DNA from: Capniomyces stellatus
Lineage: Eukaryota; Kickxellomycota; Harpellomycetes; Harpellales; Legeriomycetaceae
DNA: 64,000 nucleotides
Reading direction: 5' to 3'
Assembly (NCBI GenBank): GCA_001661515.1
Contig: LUVW01000025.1
Coordinates: 174,297 to 238,296, forward strand
The translations under genes and the position numbers were made by a program. Shown in pieces: positions 44,125-54,214 of the stretch; positions within the stretch are counted from its first letter, which is position 1; each line of letters opens with the position of its first letter. The notes beneath the pieces are model-generated. The model did no database searches and was not told where the DNA came from. It worked only from the letters and a program-made list of their open reading frames with translations.

Positions 44125-44586
44125 ATGTTCAAATTCATTCTCGGAAGTTTAGCAGTATTGTCCGCAACCATGGCAGCCGGTGTCAACATTGAAGAAGTCA
44201 ATAAGTACCAGGTCAATAATCACGGAGGAGGTGATGGATATGGCGGCAATCACGTCCACAGCCACAACAGCAAGTACCTCAGGAACAATGACTTGTCAAA
44301 GGTTGGTGTAGTGCTATTTAATGGGCCAAACTACCGCGGTGATTTAGACGGATTCAATCTGGAAAACAACAAGTGCCACAACCACCACAATGCCCGTTCA
44401 TTCAAGCTTAGCAAGAGCCACGCCAAGGGATACCTCTTGGCCTGTTCAGCCCACCACTGCACTGGTAACTGCCGTCTTGTTGACCGCAGCAAGACCAACA
44501 GTGTCAATAACATTGATTCAGGCGTTGGGGATTTCTTTAAGTCGATGATGTGGATAGCGCTTGACTCGGGCGCTACTGTATTGTAA
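44125..44586 (+). CDS. Secreted crystallin-like Cys-patterned protein
   Basis: Intronless, 153 residues. A signal peptide (MFKFILGSLAVLSATMA) is nearly the same as that of the gene at 32767. A Gly/His/Asn-rich linker (GGGDGYGGNHVHSHNSK) precedes a domain starting VGVVLFNGPNYRGD, the Y-x-G type turn of beta/gamma-crystallin motifs. Cysteines follow the order CHN...C-x4-C-x3-C (LLACSAHHCTGNCR), the same spacing as the paralogue. The protein ends with a short hydrophobic stretch (IALDSGATVL) that is too weak for a GPI signal. It has a clear TATA box and a compact leader. A dispersed repeat begins 26 bp after the stop codon. Function is unknown; secretion is well supported, fold less so. Confidence 0.82.
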   Translation: MFKFILGSLAVLSATMAAGVNIEEVNKYQVNNHGGGDGYGGNHVHSHNSKYLRNNDLSKVGVVLFNGPNYRGDLDGFNLENNKCHNHHNARSFKLSKSHAKGYLLACSAHHCTGNCRLVDRSKTNSVNNIDSGVGDFFKSMMWIALDSGATVL

Positions 44587-46822
44587 ATTGCAAACATGAT
44601 TTTGTCATACACACACTCTCTTTGCAAAGTGCCACTTTTTTTTAAAAAAAAATTCTTTTGCTTGTGTAGATTTATACTTGATAAAACTGCAACAATAAAA
44701 AAAAGTATACATAATTTGAAGGCATAATTTGCTAAAGTGCATATTGACAAAGATTCAACCGGTGGTCATGTTACTTTTAGTTGTACTACAATATATTTTG
44801 AATTTTTTTACATTGTTAGTTCTATTTGGCAATTTTGGTTAAAATGACCTTGCTAAATCGAACGTAACTTGGGATGGACATGCCTGGATTTAAAGTGATG
44901 TAATATCGCCTAGATTAAAGTACGGAATAGGATCAATTTATTGAGGGGAAAAACACGGATTTAATAAAGAGTAATGGTGGGCGATTGGAAATCCAAGTGT
45001 AATTTAGATATTAAACCATACGTAGGTGTAAAAGGCTTGTAAAGAAAAAGGAATTAAGTGCATAGTGTTTGCGTTAATTGGAATATTGGTCCAATGTAAC
45101 ATTGGAGATTTGACTGATTTAAATTGTAACAAATTGAAATAGGACTTGTTCAAATAATAGTGTAAAGTAAATAAATAAAAAGTTGTTAGCTGCATTTGTT
45201 GTACTTTTTAAAAGAAAAATAGGCGAAAAAAAAAAGTAAACTAGGGAAAAATAAGAATGTAATTATTAAAGAAGAAAAAGTGAAAATAACTACCGTAGAG
45301 TAGCAAAGTTAACAAGCTAACAATAAAAAAAAAACATTAGATTGCAGTTGTGGGAGCTGAAAAGGTAGCAAAAGCAAGTAGTAAATAAAAGAACAGGCAA
45401 AAATAAACTTGGGAAGAGAAAAAAAAGAAAAAAAAAGGATTAAAATCCAAGAGCAATAAATTGGAAAATTACAAAGCGCAATTGGAAAGTGAAGAATAAC
45501 TGAAAAATAAAAAAAACAAACTTGGAGTATTGGTAAATGCTTAATAGAGCAGAAATACTTGTATACGCAATTAGTATTTTTTTTACAGTATATACTTTTT
45601 CAGTTTGATATATAAAATTAAAACTTGAACGCAACTAAATGGAACATTGCTAAAGAAAGTGAAAACAACCAAACATGTTAAAAAACAAAGTTGTATATAT
45701 TTCAGTTTTAAGATTGGCTAAATAAAAAAAAATAAAAAAAACAAAAAAAAGAGAGTGAGTAAGAAATAAGCAAAACAACACACAGGGAAGGCTAAAATAG
45801 AGACACTTTTGAGGAAGAAGTCTTGAGAATTTTAGAAAGTCATCAGCAAGAGAAGAAAAAAAAAAGGTAATTGGAGTGTGTATTTAGATTAAGGATTGGA
45901 TTGGAAGCAGATTTTGGCGTTGAAAACGTAAATAAAAAGCAATTGATTAGCAAACACTTGGCATCCGCGTTGTAATTCGCGTGTATTCGTTCAGATTGGT
46001 ATTGTTGCGACGAAATAAGAACCAAAGTAGAGTAGGGAATGTTAATGCAAACATAAAGGTTTGATAAAAGAGAATAATGAAGAGAAGTACGCGACAAGTT
46101 GGGTGTGTGTGGGGGGGGGGGTGATTGAGAATTAAAGAGCGGGCTTTTGTTGTATACTTGTAAATGGGAGATTAAGACACAAAGTTGTAAATAAATGGGG
46201 GTTGTGAAAGTGGTTGTTGAATGTATATACCGGGGAGTATATAGAATGAATACAAAGAACTAAACATGAATTGCCAACAGTTGTAATTTGATAAGCCCTA
46301 GCCGCAATAAGAGTGAATAAAGTTGAATGAGAATATTTTACTAACGTTTTCTTGATTGCTTGTTTTCTTGTTTGACAGAACCGTCGAGTAAAGAGTAGAA
46401 GGATAAACTGTAGACACAGTTTTTGGAAAGAGAGGTATATTAGAGAGGTTTGCCAAATAAATACACACAGTATAGACTGAAGGGTGAGTGGTTGTTTACA
46501 AAAGTTCTTTAAACTTTTAATATTAATTAATTTTTTTTTTTTTCAGTTTGAACTTTGAGGGAAATTGAGATTAAAACAAGGTAAATGGTAAAAGTAGGAG
46601 GAAGAATAGATTGACGAAAGACGAAAAGAAGAAGATAGAGGCGGAGTAAATCAGTCGCCTTTAACGAAAACGAAAAGAGAAGGAGAGAGAAAGAGAGAAG
46701 GTGTTGTATAACAGTAAGAGCGTCGAAATAAAGAGGAGAGGAAAAAAAAAACACGCGACAAACACAAGAGTGTCTACAAGGAACAAAGGAGAAAAAGTAA
46801 AGTTGAATCAGATAAATAGTAC
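44587..46822. other. 2.2-kb intergenic region upstream of CCR4
   Basis: Holds the second copy of the dispersed repeat, then very A-rich DNA that forms the upstream and probable leader region of CCR4. A G11 run lies at 46111-46121. No gene is supported. Confidence 0.55.
44613..44738 (+). repeat. Dispersed ~125-bp repeat, copy 2
   Basis: Matches 13644-13767 over its whole length with few changes. It starts 26 bp after the stop of the secreted crystallin-like gene, so it probably forms part of that gene's 3'-UTR or terminator. It includes the palindrome CTTTGCAAAG and a T8A9 block. Confidence 0.85.
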
Positions 46823-49638
46823 ATGTTTTATAATCCGCAAGCCGGAGGAGGAGGAGGAGGAAATAACGCGCCTGGAATGGGAGGACCAAACTCGGGAGGG
46901 TATAATTTAGGAGATGGGGGTAATAATGAACTTGGAACAGGACGAGAAGGTAGGAAGAGGAATAAGAAGGATGAATTTGTTAAAGAGTGAGTTAGTAAGG
47001 AAATAAAAAAGAATAATGATGAAAAATAGGGATGAATCAAGGGGCAGGGAATTTAGGGGGATATAATAGTGTAGCAGGAGGGAGGATGGTTAATAACCAG
47101 AAGGGAGGAATAGGAATGAATATAGGCAAGTATAAATGAAGAAAAGTATATTGTATAAGAGTAAAAAGGATAAAAGTAAAAGATGAGGAAAATTGAAAAA
47201 AGTAAAATGAAGAAAAGTTAAATGGATAAGAGTAAGAGTAAAAATAAGGGTAAAAATAATAATAAAAATAGGAATGGGAATAGGAGGAAATAATGGGCAG
47301 ATGGGGGGAGGTAGTGGGGGAGGAGGAGGTAATGGGAATGGTAATGGTAATGGTAATGGTAATGGTGGTAGTGGTGGTGGTAGTAGTGGTGGTAGTGGTG
47401 GAGGAGGAGGAGGAGGAGGAATGAATGTAATGGGAATGAATCAACTGGGAGGAGGGGGACTTGGGAATAGCGGGTATAGTAATGGAATAGGACACCAGAA
47501 TAGTATGGATAGTCGGGTAATGTATGCGACAAGTCAGCATCATCAGGTTCAATTAGCGATTCACCAGCGTTCAAGAGCGTCAGCAACACCACACCACCAT
47601 GCAAAGACGGCAATGGCGTACCAGAGAAACCAGGCGAATTTAGCGGCGATAATATCGGGAAACAACACGCATATACCGGGAATGCAGGGGGCGGAATCTT
47701 TCAGCAGTGTTACGGGAATGGATGAAGGGGGAGGGATGCAGGGTGGGCAGTCGAGTGGGGGAGGAGTGGTTATACGGTCGCCATTGAACCGGCAGAAGCA
47801 GGGGCGAAAGACACCAGTGACGCCTCAGATAGTGCGCAGCTCAACAGCAGGAACGCCGAGTCAAGGGGGAGGAAATGGCAGGAACACAAAATCGGTGGAG
47901 GGAGGAGGGTCGTATTACTCGGATATGAACTCTACATTAGCAGCAAGCAGGAGCGAAAACAATAACAGCACCAGCAACAGTGGAGGTAATAGTGGAGCGT
48001 CAAGCTGGACAGCCCTGGATATGGGCGGGATGGGGCTGAGGGTTCTTGGGCCCGAACTGTTCAACTACACCTTTCTAACAAAGCTGTATATCAACCACAA
48101 TCAGCTTTCCTACATTCCACCCCTAGTATGCCAGCTGAGAAACCTGGAGATTCTGGATGCATCAGGCAACCAATTGACCTCGGTTCCCGCCCAGCTGGGA
48201 CTATGCTGCAAACTCAAGGAGCTTCTGCTGTTTGACAACCGGATTGGCGAGCTGCCATTTGAGTTGGGCGGACTGTACCAGCTGGAGACGCTTGGACTTG
48301 AAGGAAACCCGGTGTGCGACCCAGTGAGAAGCATTCTTCAAAAGGATGGAACCAGAGCAGTAATAGAATATTTGCGGGACTTGGCACCAGGTAAGATATA
48401 TAGATATATTATTTGCACTAGGTTGAAATGCAATAACTAGGTTGAAATATAAATATAAATATTATTTGTACTAGGTTGAAATGCAATAACTAGGTTGAAA
48501 TATAAAAATGTAAATGTAAATAAAAATAAATGTTGTAGCTTCAAGGCCTCCTGATGATCGAAGATGGATAGTGATTGACAAGACTGTTGATCAGAATGGT
48601 GAGGATATAATCACAACAGTGTCGTACAACGTGCTGTGTTCAAAGTACGCAACGCCGCAGCAGTACGGATACTGTCCGTCGTGGGCTTTGGCCTGGGAGA
48701 GCCGACGGGAGACAATAATGAGCGAGTTGATATCGTTGTCGGCAGACATAATATGTTTGCAGGAGGTGATGTCATCCGAGTACACCGACTTTTTTGTGGA
48801 AAAGCTGGGGGTGCTGGGGTACGAAGGGGTGTTTTGGTCAAAGTCACGTGCACGGACAATGAGCGAGGAAGAGCGCAAGTCTGTTGACGGGTGTGCAACG
48901 TTTTTCAAGCGCGAAATGTTTGGCCTTGAGGTGTCGCATCTGCTCGAGTTTCAGCAGAGCGCGCTTAGCCGGTCCGATTTCAAGAAGAGCGATGACTTCT
49001 TCAACCGTTTCATGACCAAGGACAACATTAGCGGTATCAGCGTCCTCAAACACAAGAAAATGCCCTCATGTCCCCCCATCGTTGTTGCCAATGCTCATAT
49101 CCACTGGGATCCTGAGTTTACTGATGTCAAGATTGTTCAAGTCGCCATGATGATGGAGGAAATTAACCACGTTGTTGAAAAGTACGTTTTGCCCAAACTC
49201 CCCGAGAATTCCTCCACTCCCATCTCCACTTCCTCCCCTAAATCCCTGCTCGCTAAAGCCTCAATTCTCATATGCGGCGATTTCAACTCCAAGCCTGATT
49301 CCGGCCTCTACGAGTTCCTGTCCACCTCAAAGCTGTCCAAGAACCACGAGGATGCCTCCAGGCTCGATCCTTACTCTGACTACGCTGAGAACGGTTTGTC
49401 CCACCCATTCGGCCTCAAAAGCGCTTACTCCAGTCTCGGTGAGCTCAGTCTAACCAACTTTACTCCCTCCTTTTCTGGTGTCATCGATTATATTTGGTAC
49501 TCTACCGCTACTCTTATGCCTACTGGCTTGCTTGGTCCTATTGACCACGAATGGCTCAACTGTCAGATTGGTTTCCCCAATGCCCATATTCCTAGCGACC
49601 ATATTCCCCTAATGGCTGAGTTTAGGATCCGTCCTTGA
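46823..49638 (+). CDS. CCR4: CCR4-type poly(A)-specific deadenylase
   Basis: Four exons, 46823-46949, 47030-47125, 47272-48390 and 48539-49638, join in frame to 813 residues. Ccr4 is the catalytic deadenylase of the CCR4-NOT complex. The N-terminal 250 residues are Gly/Asn/Ser-rich low complexity. Leucine-rich repeats that bind Caf1/Pop2 follow (FLTKLYINHNQLSYIP, LEILDASGNQLTSVP, LKELLLFDNRIGELP, LETLGLEGNP). The EEP nuclease domain shows TTVSYNVLCSKYA, the metal-binding Glu in ICLQEV, NAHIHWDPEF, CGDFNSKPDSG, and the final SDHIPLMAEF with the catalytic Asp-His pair. The intron between exons 2 and 3 appears to start GCAAGT, a GC-AG intron; no GT donor gives a continuous frame as cleanly. The last exon switches to higher-GC codon use than the A-rich leader. 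Confidence 0.93.
48409..48514 (+). repeat. 53-bp tandem duplication inside the last CCR4 intron
   Basis: 48409-48461 and 48462-48514 are near-identical copies, each containing two CTAGGTTGAAAT boxes. The duplication makes up most of the 148-nt intron and does not touch the splice sites. Confidence 0.9.
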
Positions 49639-49920
49639 TTATTATACATACAAACTTTTCCTCTTTTTTACTTTTACTTTTTGTTTTTATTTTTATTTTT
49701 GTTTTTGTTTTTGTTTTTATTAATGTTTCTTTATTTATTTCCTTTTTTTTTCTTTCCCCCCCCCCCCCCCCCCCCCCCCCCCANTTTTTTTTTTTTTTTT
49801 TTTTTTTTTCCCCCCCCCCCCCCCTCCACCACTCATTAACAATCATTAATTAATTAATTAATATAAATTCTAGTATTTAAACTATTCTTGTCTTGCAATC
49901 CAATTATACTTGATTCAATT
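49639..49920. other. Convergent spacer with assembly join
   Basis: Between the CCR4 and FEN1 3' ends. It contains T-rich DNA and a homopolymer block with an N. Confidence 0.7.
49756..49824. other. Homopolymer block with N (assembly join)
   Basis: 27 C, then A, one N at 49784, 25 T and 15 C. This order of pure homopolymers around an ambiguous base is most simply a poorly resolved join. Confidence 0.85.
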
Positions 49921-51691
49921 CTACTTTTGTTTCTTTATCGTCTGCTCGCTGCTACCAATCTTATTGCCATCTTCTTTGTTGGTTTTACGTTTGTTTCCAA
50001 ATAAACTTGCCAAGTTTGCTCCTTTCATCTTTGTAAGCATCGATTCTCCTTTTGCTTGTGCTTTTGCTTTTGGTTTAGGCTCGTTTTTTATTTCTTTTTC
50101 TTTTTCTTTTTCTTTTTCTTCTACAACTTCATCAACTACAGGGTCCGAGTTGTCAAGCCCACTGTCAATACAATCAAGCTCCATTTCTTCCTCCATATCA
50201 TCTCCACTATATTCTTCTTCCTCTTCTTCGTCGCTTGATTCCTTTATAACAAGCTTTTGTCTTTTAGCTCTTGTTGGTGATGGTAAATCCGATTCGAGTT
50301 TTACGTCTACTTTTTTACTTGATCCTGGCAATTTAACTTCACTCTTTGATATCTGTCCCGTATTGTCTCTGTTGTCTCCAGGTAATGACTTTGTTGTCTC
50401 TGTTTTTGGCAATTTTACGTTGGCTTTACTATCCTCATTGGAACTTGCTTTGATACTTGATTTAGCACTTGATTTAGCAACAGATTTAGCACTTGGTTTT
50501 GCACTTGGTTTTGCACCGGGTTTGGATTTTGACAATGGTGACGCTGCTGGTCCCGACTTGAAAAAAGAGTCCAACCTCCCTTGTTGCCCGTTCTTCATCC
50601 CCTTTTCAAGCTTTTCAATACCCTTCAAAATCCGTTCCTCACTAAACCCATTCTCATGGCACATAAACTGGATAACCCCATTCACATCAGGTTTATTCCA
50701 AACTAACTCTATTTCACTTGCGCTGGTCACTTCTGGTTCCAAAAACAGTCGTCTTGCATCCTCAAACGGAAAATCAGTTGGAACGCTTTGTTTAGCCGTC
50801 AAGTTGTTAATAACATCTTCCAAACTCCCATGCTTTTGCATCAGTGCAAACCCTGTCTTTGGCCCCACCATCTTTATCGTGTCGCAGTAATCACATCCCA
50901 AAATTATCCCCAAATCTACAAACTGCTCCCGAGTAAGGCCAAACCCTTCAAGCACCTTGTCTAACCTAAACTCCAATATCGGTAACTTTCTCGCCTCGCT
51001 AAACGTCAACCGCCGCAACAACACCGGTGCCCCAAAACACAACGTGTCCATGTCCTCTGACCCCACCGCCCACACCTTCCCTGCCTTTGCCAGCTCCGCA
51101 CACTGCGCCTCCGCTTCACATGGCGCCACTACCACCGGAATCCCCATCAACCTCAACAACCTTTGACACTCCTCATTGTGCTGCCTTGTTACCTTTACTG
51201 ACCGCCTCGTAAACTTGTTTATGTCTTCTGTGTTTCCGCTCTTTTGCGCCTGCTCAAGATCCTGTTGATTCTTGTTTCTTCTATCCATTCGCTTACCCAA
51301 CTATCTCCACAATATATCATTTACACCATTTATTTAGTCTCTGTATTTCATCTTGCTTATTTCCAATTATCCTACCTGTCATCTCTCCCCCTCCTACTCA
51401 AATACTCACACACTCTCTCTCTTTTGCCTTTTCAGCTAATATATTTGTATTATCAAACCTACCTCTCCAGACTTCAAAGTCGGCGGCTTTCCATCAAACA
51501 CATACGCCGGTTTTATTCCATTCTCAATCATTCTTATCGTTCGGTAAAACATTCCCATTAAATGACTAGAAATAACCCAGTAATATCCAATGATTATTTA
51601 TGTTAAAGTTACAAGTCGTTTAACTAATTGTTTCAATCAATATATACTCTCTTTTTTTTTCTTTTTTTTTTTTTTTTTACTGTCTGCTTCN

Positions 51692-51723
<32 letters not shown>

Positions 51724-51997
51724 GTCTGCTTCATTTCTATTTGAACAATAGTTGTATTCTAATTGTTGAGTAAATGCGCTTTGGTTCTCTATAAAGTGGC
51801 ACTCAATACCTTGTGGTTTCGCCAGACTCGTTGGTCAGATTCTGTCCGTCCTGGCCTCTAACCGCTACAAGAAATTGGTAAATTGACATTGATGCATCAA
51901 TTGCAATTTTCCTACCGATATACGCCTTCATTTCGTTTGTCTTTTGGCTGTTTGGCGCCACATCGCTTATTAGCTTTGTTAATCCTTGAATTCCCAT
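49921..51997 (-). CDS. RAD27: Flap endonuclease 1 (FEN1/Rad27)
   Basis: Three exons, 51997-51810, 51565-51463 and 51300-49921, join in frame to 556 residues. FEN1 removes 5' flaps during Okazaki fragment maturation and long-patch base excision repair. All metal-ligand motifs are visible: [13 protein letters not shown] in the N domain, YVFDGKPP in exon 2, then [22 protein letters not shown] and [19 protein letters not shown] is the invariant start with N-terminal Gly needed for DNA binding. A PCNA-interacting PIP box, QGRLDSFFK, follows the nuclease domain. Beyond it runs a low-complexity tail of about 190 residues, first Ser/Lys/Ala-rich and then acidic, ending KKQK, so the protein is far longer than the usual 380 residues. 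Intron 1 contains the assembly join at 51691. Confidence 0.95.
51641..51732. other. Poly-T block with N and duplicated flank (assembly join)
   Basis: T-rich DNA ends in ACTGTCTGCTTC at 51679-51690, then N at 51691, 29 T, and the same ACTGTCTGCTTC at 51721-51732. The repeat of flank plus poly-T suggests that two overlapping contig ends were joined without merging. It lies in FEN1 intron 1 and does not affect coding. Confidence 0.85.
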
Positions 51998-52623
51998 TGT
52001 ATATTTTAGAGCTCTTTATATCCAAGTTGCTTTTATTGTATGCCTATATTATATCCTTATCACACTGTATTGTTTGTTTACTAAAAGAACTAACGTTTAA
52101 GTTTTGCCGTATATTTTCTTTTTTGCTATCGAGTTTGTTTACTTTTATTTTATTTTACTCTTGTTTAAATATTGGTTACTTTTTATTAAAAACAATGATT
52201 CATCGAATTTGTTTGTTTACTTTTTTTTTATACTTTTTATGATCAAATTATACTTTGCATCTGTTATTTACTATGTATTTTTTTTATTATTATTGCTTTT
52301 TTTCACGATATGATCAATTTATTGTGCTTTAAACTCACTTGACTTATGATTTTCATTAACGATTTGGTAAAATTGTATTTATTACAACGCACAATACATA
52401 CTAAAGTTTATAAAGGTACGTTTTGCTTTTGCCATTTTTGCTGTTTTTCGCTTTATCACTTTGAAAGCCCACAAGATAAAAACCAAGGTGCACCAGTGTT
52501 CTTGGCGATTTAATTGAGGATTTTAATTATAACAATAAACAAACTATCGAGTCAACATACACGCAATTCACTGTACTTTAACAGCTAAGAAATAATCTAA
52601 ACAAAGGTAAATGCGCTGTGAGC
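51998..52623. other. Intergenic spacer upstream of FEN1
   Basis: T-rich DNA between the FEN1 start and the methyltransferase stop. No gene seen. Confidence 0.55.
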
Positions 52624-54214
52624 TCAAATGGTGTGGTTTTGGGGGGCATACATGTTGAAGTACTCGGGCTTGCCTTCTGTGCTGGCAAAGTCACCGTTAT
52701 ACGAGTAGTTGTATATTTGCTCTTGCAGGTAATACTTGGCTGTTCTGTTCGTGTAGCTGTTGGTCCCATTGGTTTGCTGGACATGCAAGTCAACTGTGAT
52801 GTCATAACTTCGATGATTGTTTACTGTCAAAACCATCTGGCCAACAACCAGTTGTCCTGAATTGACCGCCAACGGCTCAGGCAGCAGGAATCTTACTTGC
52901 TGCCAGTGCGTCGATTGAGAACTTGGCGATGTTGACAGGAAAACCGGAAGATTACTATTATTACCACTAGTGTCATGCATATTTTCAGTTCCATTTTCAG
53001 TTCCATTCTCGTTTTGTGTTTTATATTCATGAGTTGGCGACAACCCAAATGCACAATCAAACCACCCCGCAATAGCATGTATTATTCCCGTGTATTTGAC
53101 CTCCCATTGGATCGGAATTTTAAACGATTTGAGCTGATCAATAGTAACAGTATAAAAGTCGACTTCATGTCTAGAGTAGCTGTACTCGGGAATCATAATC
53201 GAGTTTGGACTGAAACATCCAACAACAGGCGACGTAAAGTATTCATTGTAAGCCTGACTCGCCAGTGGTGCCAAGTCAATTCCATAAAACGACTTTTGCG
53301 ACCAAAATCTAGCCTTGTTCATTGTATCTGCCCACAACGCCGCATCTGTGACTGGCGCAAGAACAATGGTCCCACTCGATGGTGACATTGTACCGTTAGG
53401 CTTCAGGTATCTGTCGCGGGAATAAATGTACGACTCCAGCATTCTTTCGTGAACCAGCAGCACTCCTATTGGCTCGGATATTATTGTGTCCACCTTTTCA
53501 ATATCCAATTCTGCCTCTTCGATTTTCCCAACTACCAACTCCAACTTGTTTTCCAAAAACTTGTTGTTTTTGCCTGAATTCGCAGCATCAATCATTATCT
53601 GAATGTTGTTTGCCATGTTTGACGCCTCAACTGCATAGACTTTTTTTGCCCCACATTGAACTGCAAAATACGAAAGAATTCCCGATCCCGCCCCAACATC
53701 CATCACAACCTTGTCTTTGATTGAATACTCGCTTAGTGCTGATATCGCGTTTCTATAAGTCGTTGTCCTCGTCTGATCTTGCAGCATGTTTTGCTATTAA
53801 TTGTTCCCAATCCATTTTAATTCCATATCATTTCTCTTACCAACACCTGTATTAATTAATTAATTTATTTATTTATTTTACTTTAGCTATTAAGCTAGCT
53901 GCAGGGATTTACTTGTTCAAACTTACCTGGTGCTGCAAATGTGCATAGTATTGAAAGTACCCAACATCACGCTGCTTTTCTTCGTGCACAGATTTTTCTA
54001 CTTTTGATTCCAAGGCGTTTTCTGTCATTCTTATTTCCGTCATCCTTTTCTTGTTTGACGCTGTCTCGTTTAACTGAACAGTTTTTTCCTAGCAAATAAA
54101 TTATTCTATTTACTGTTATACCAGCAAACGTCTAACTATCTTAGAAAGGTCCACTTGCAGGCCTGGTTTAGTGGGGTTTTGTGTTGTTACTTTACTCAAA
54201 TTTGATGACAGCAT
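52624..54214 (-). CDS. Type I protein arginine methyltransferase, CARM1/PRMT4-like
   Basis: Three exons, 54214-54137, 54088-53927 and 53793-52624, join in frame to 469 residues. The enzyme transfers methyl groups from S-adenosylmethionine to protein arginines. Exon 2 ends in the family entry motif VGYFQYYAHLQHQ, and exon 3 continues NMLQDQTRTTTYRNAI. The SAM-binding motif I is VMDVGAGSGILSYFAVQ, the double-E loop is SEPIGVLLVHERMLESY with both catalytic Glu, and the later GWFDCAFG and THWQQVRF motifs form the beta-barrel and THW loop. Y-F-Q-Y-Y-x-x-L with N-M-L-Q-D favours the CARM1 branch over Hmt1/PRMT1. The CARM1 PH-like N-domain is not evident in the short first exons. Intron 1 as modelled is only 48 nt with a GTTAGA donor, so the first exon is less certain. 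Confidence 0.88.

Noticed and set aside
47037..47613. Minus-strand Ser/Thr/His/Tyr-rich frames over the CCR4 start
   Set aside because: Antisense of the Gly/Asn/Ser-rich repeats of CCR4.
49622..49853. Frames across the poly-C/poly-T block
   Set aside because: Homopolymer translation through an N; no biological content.
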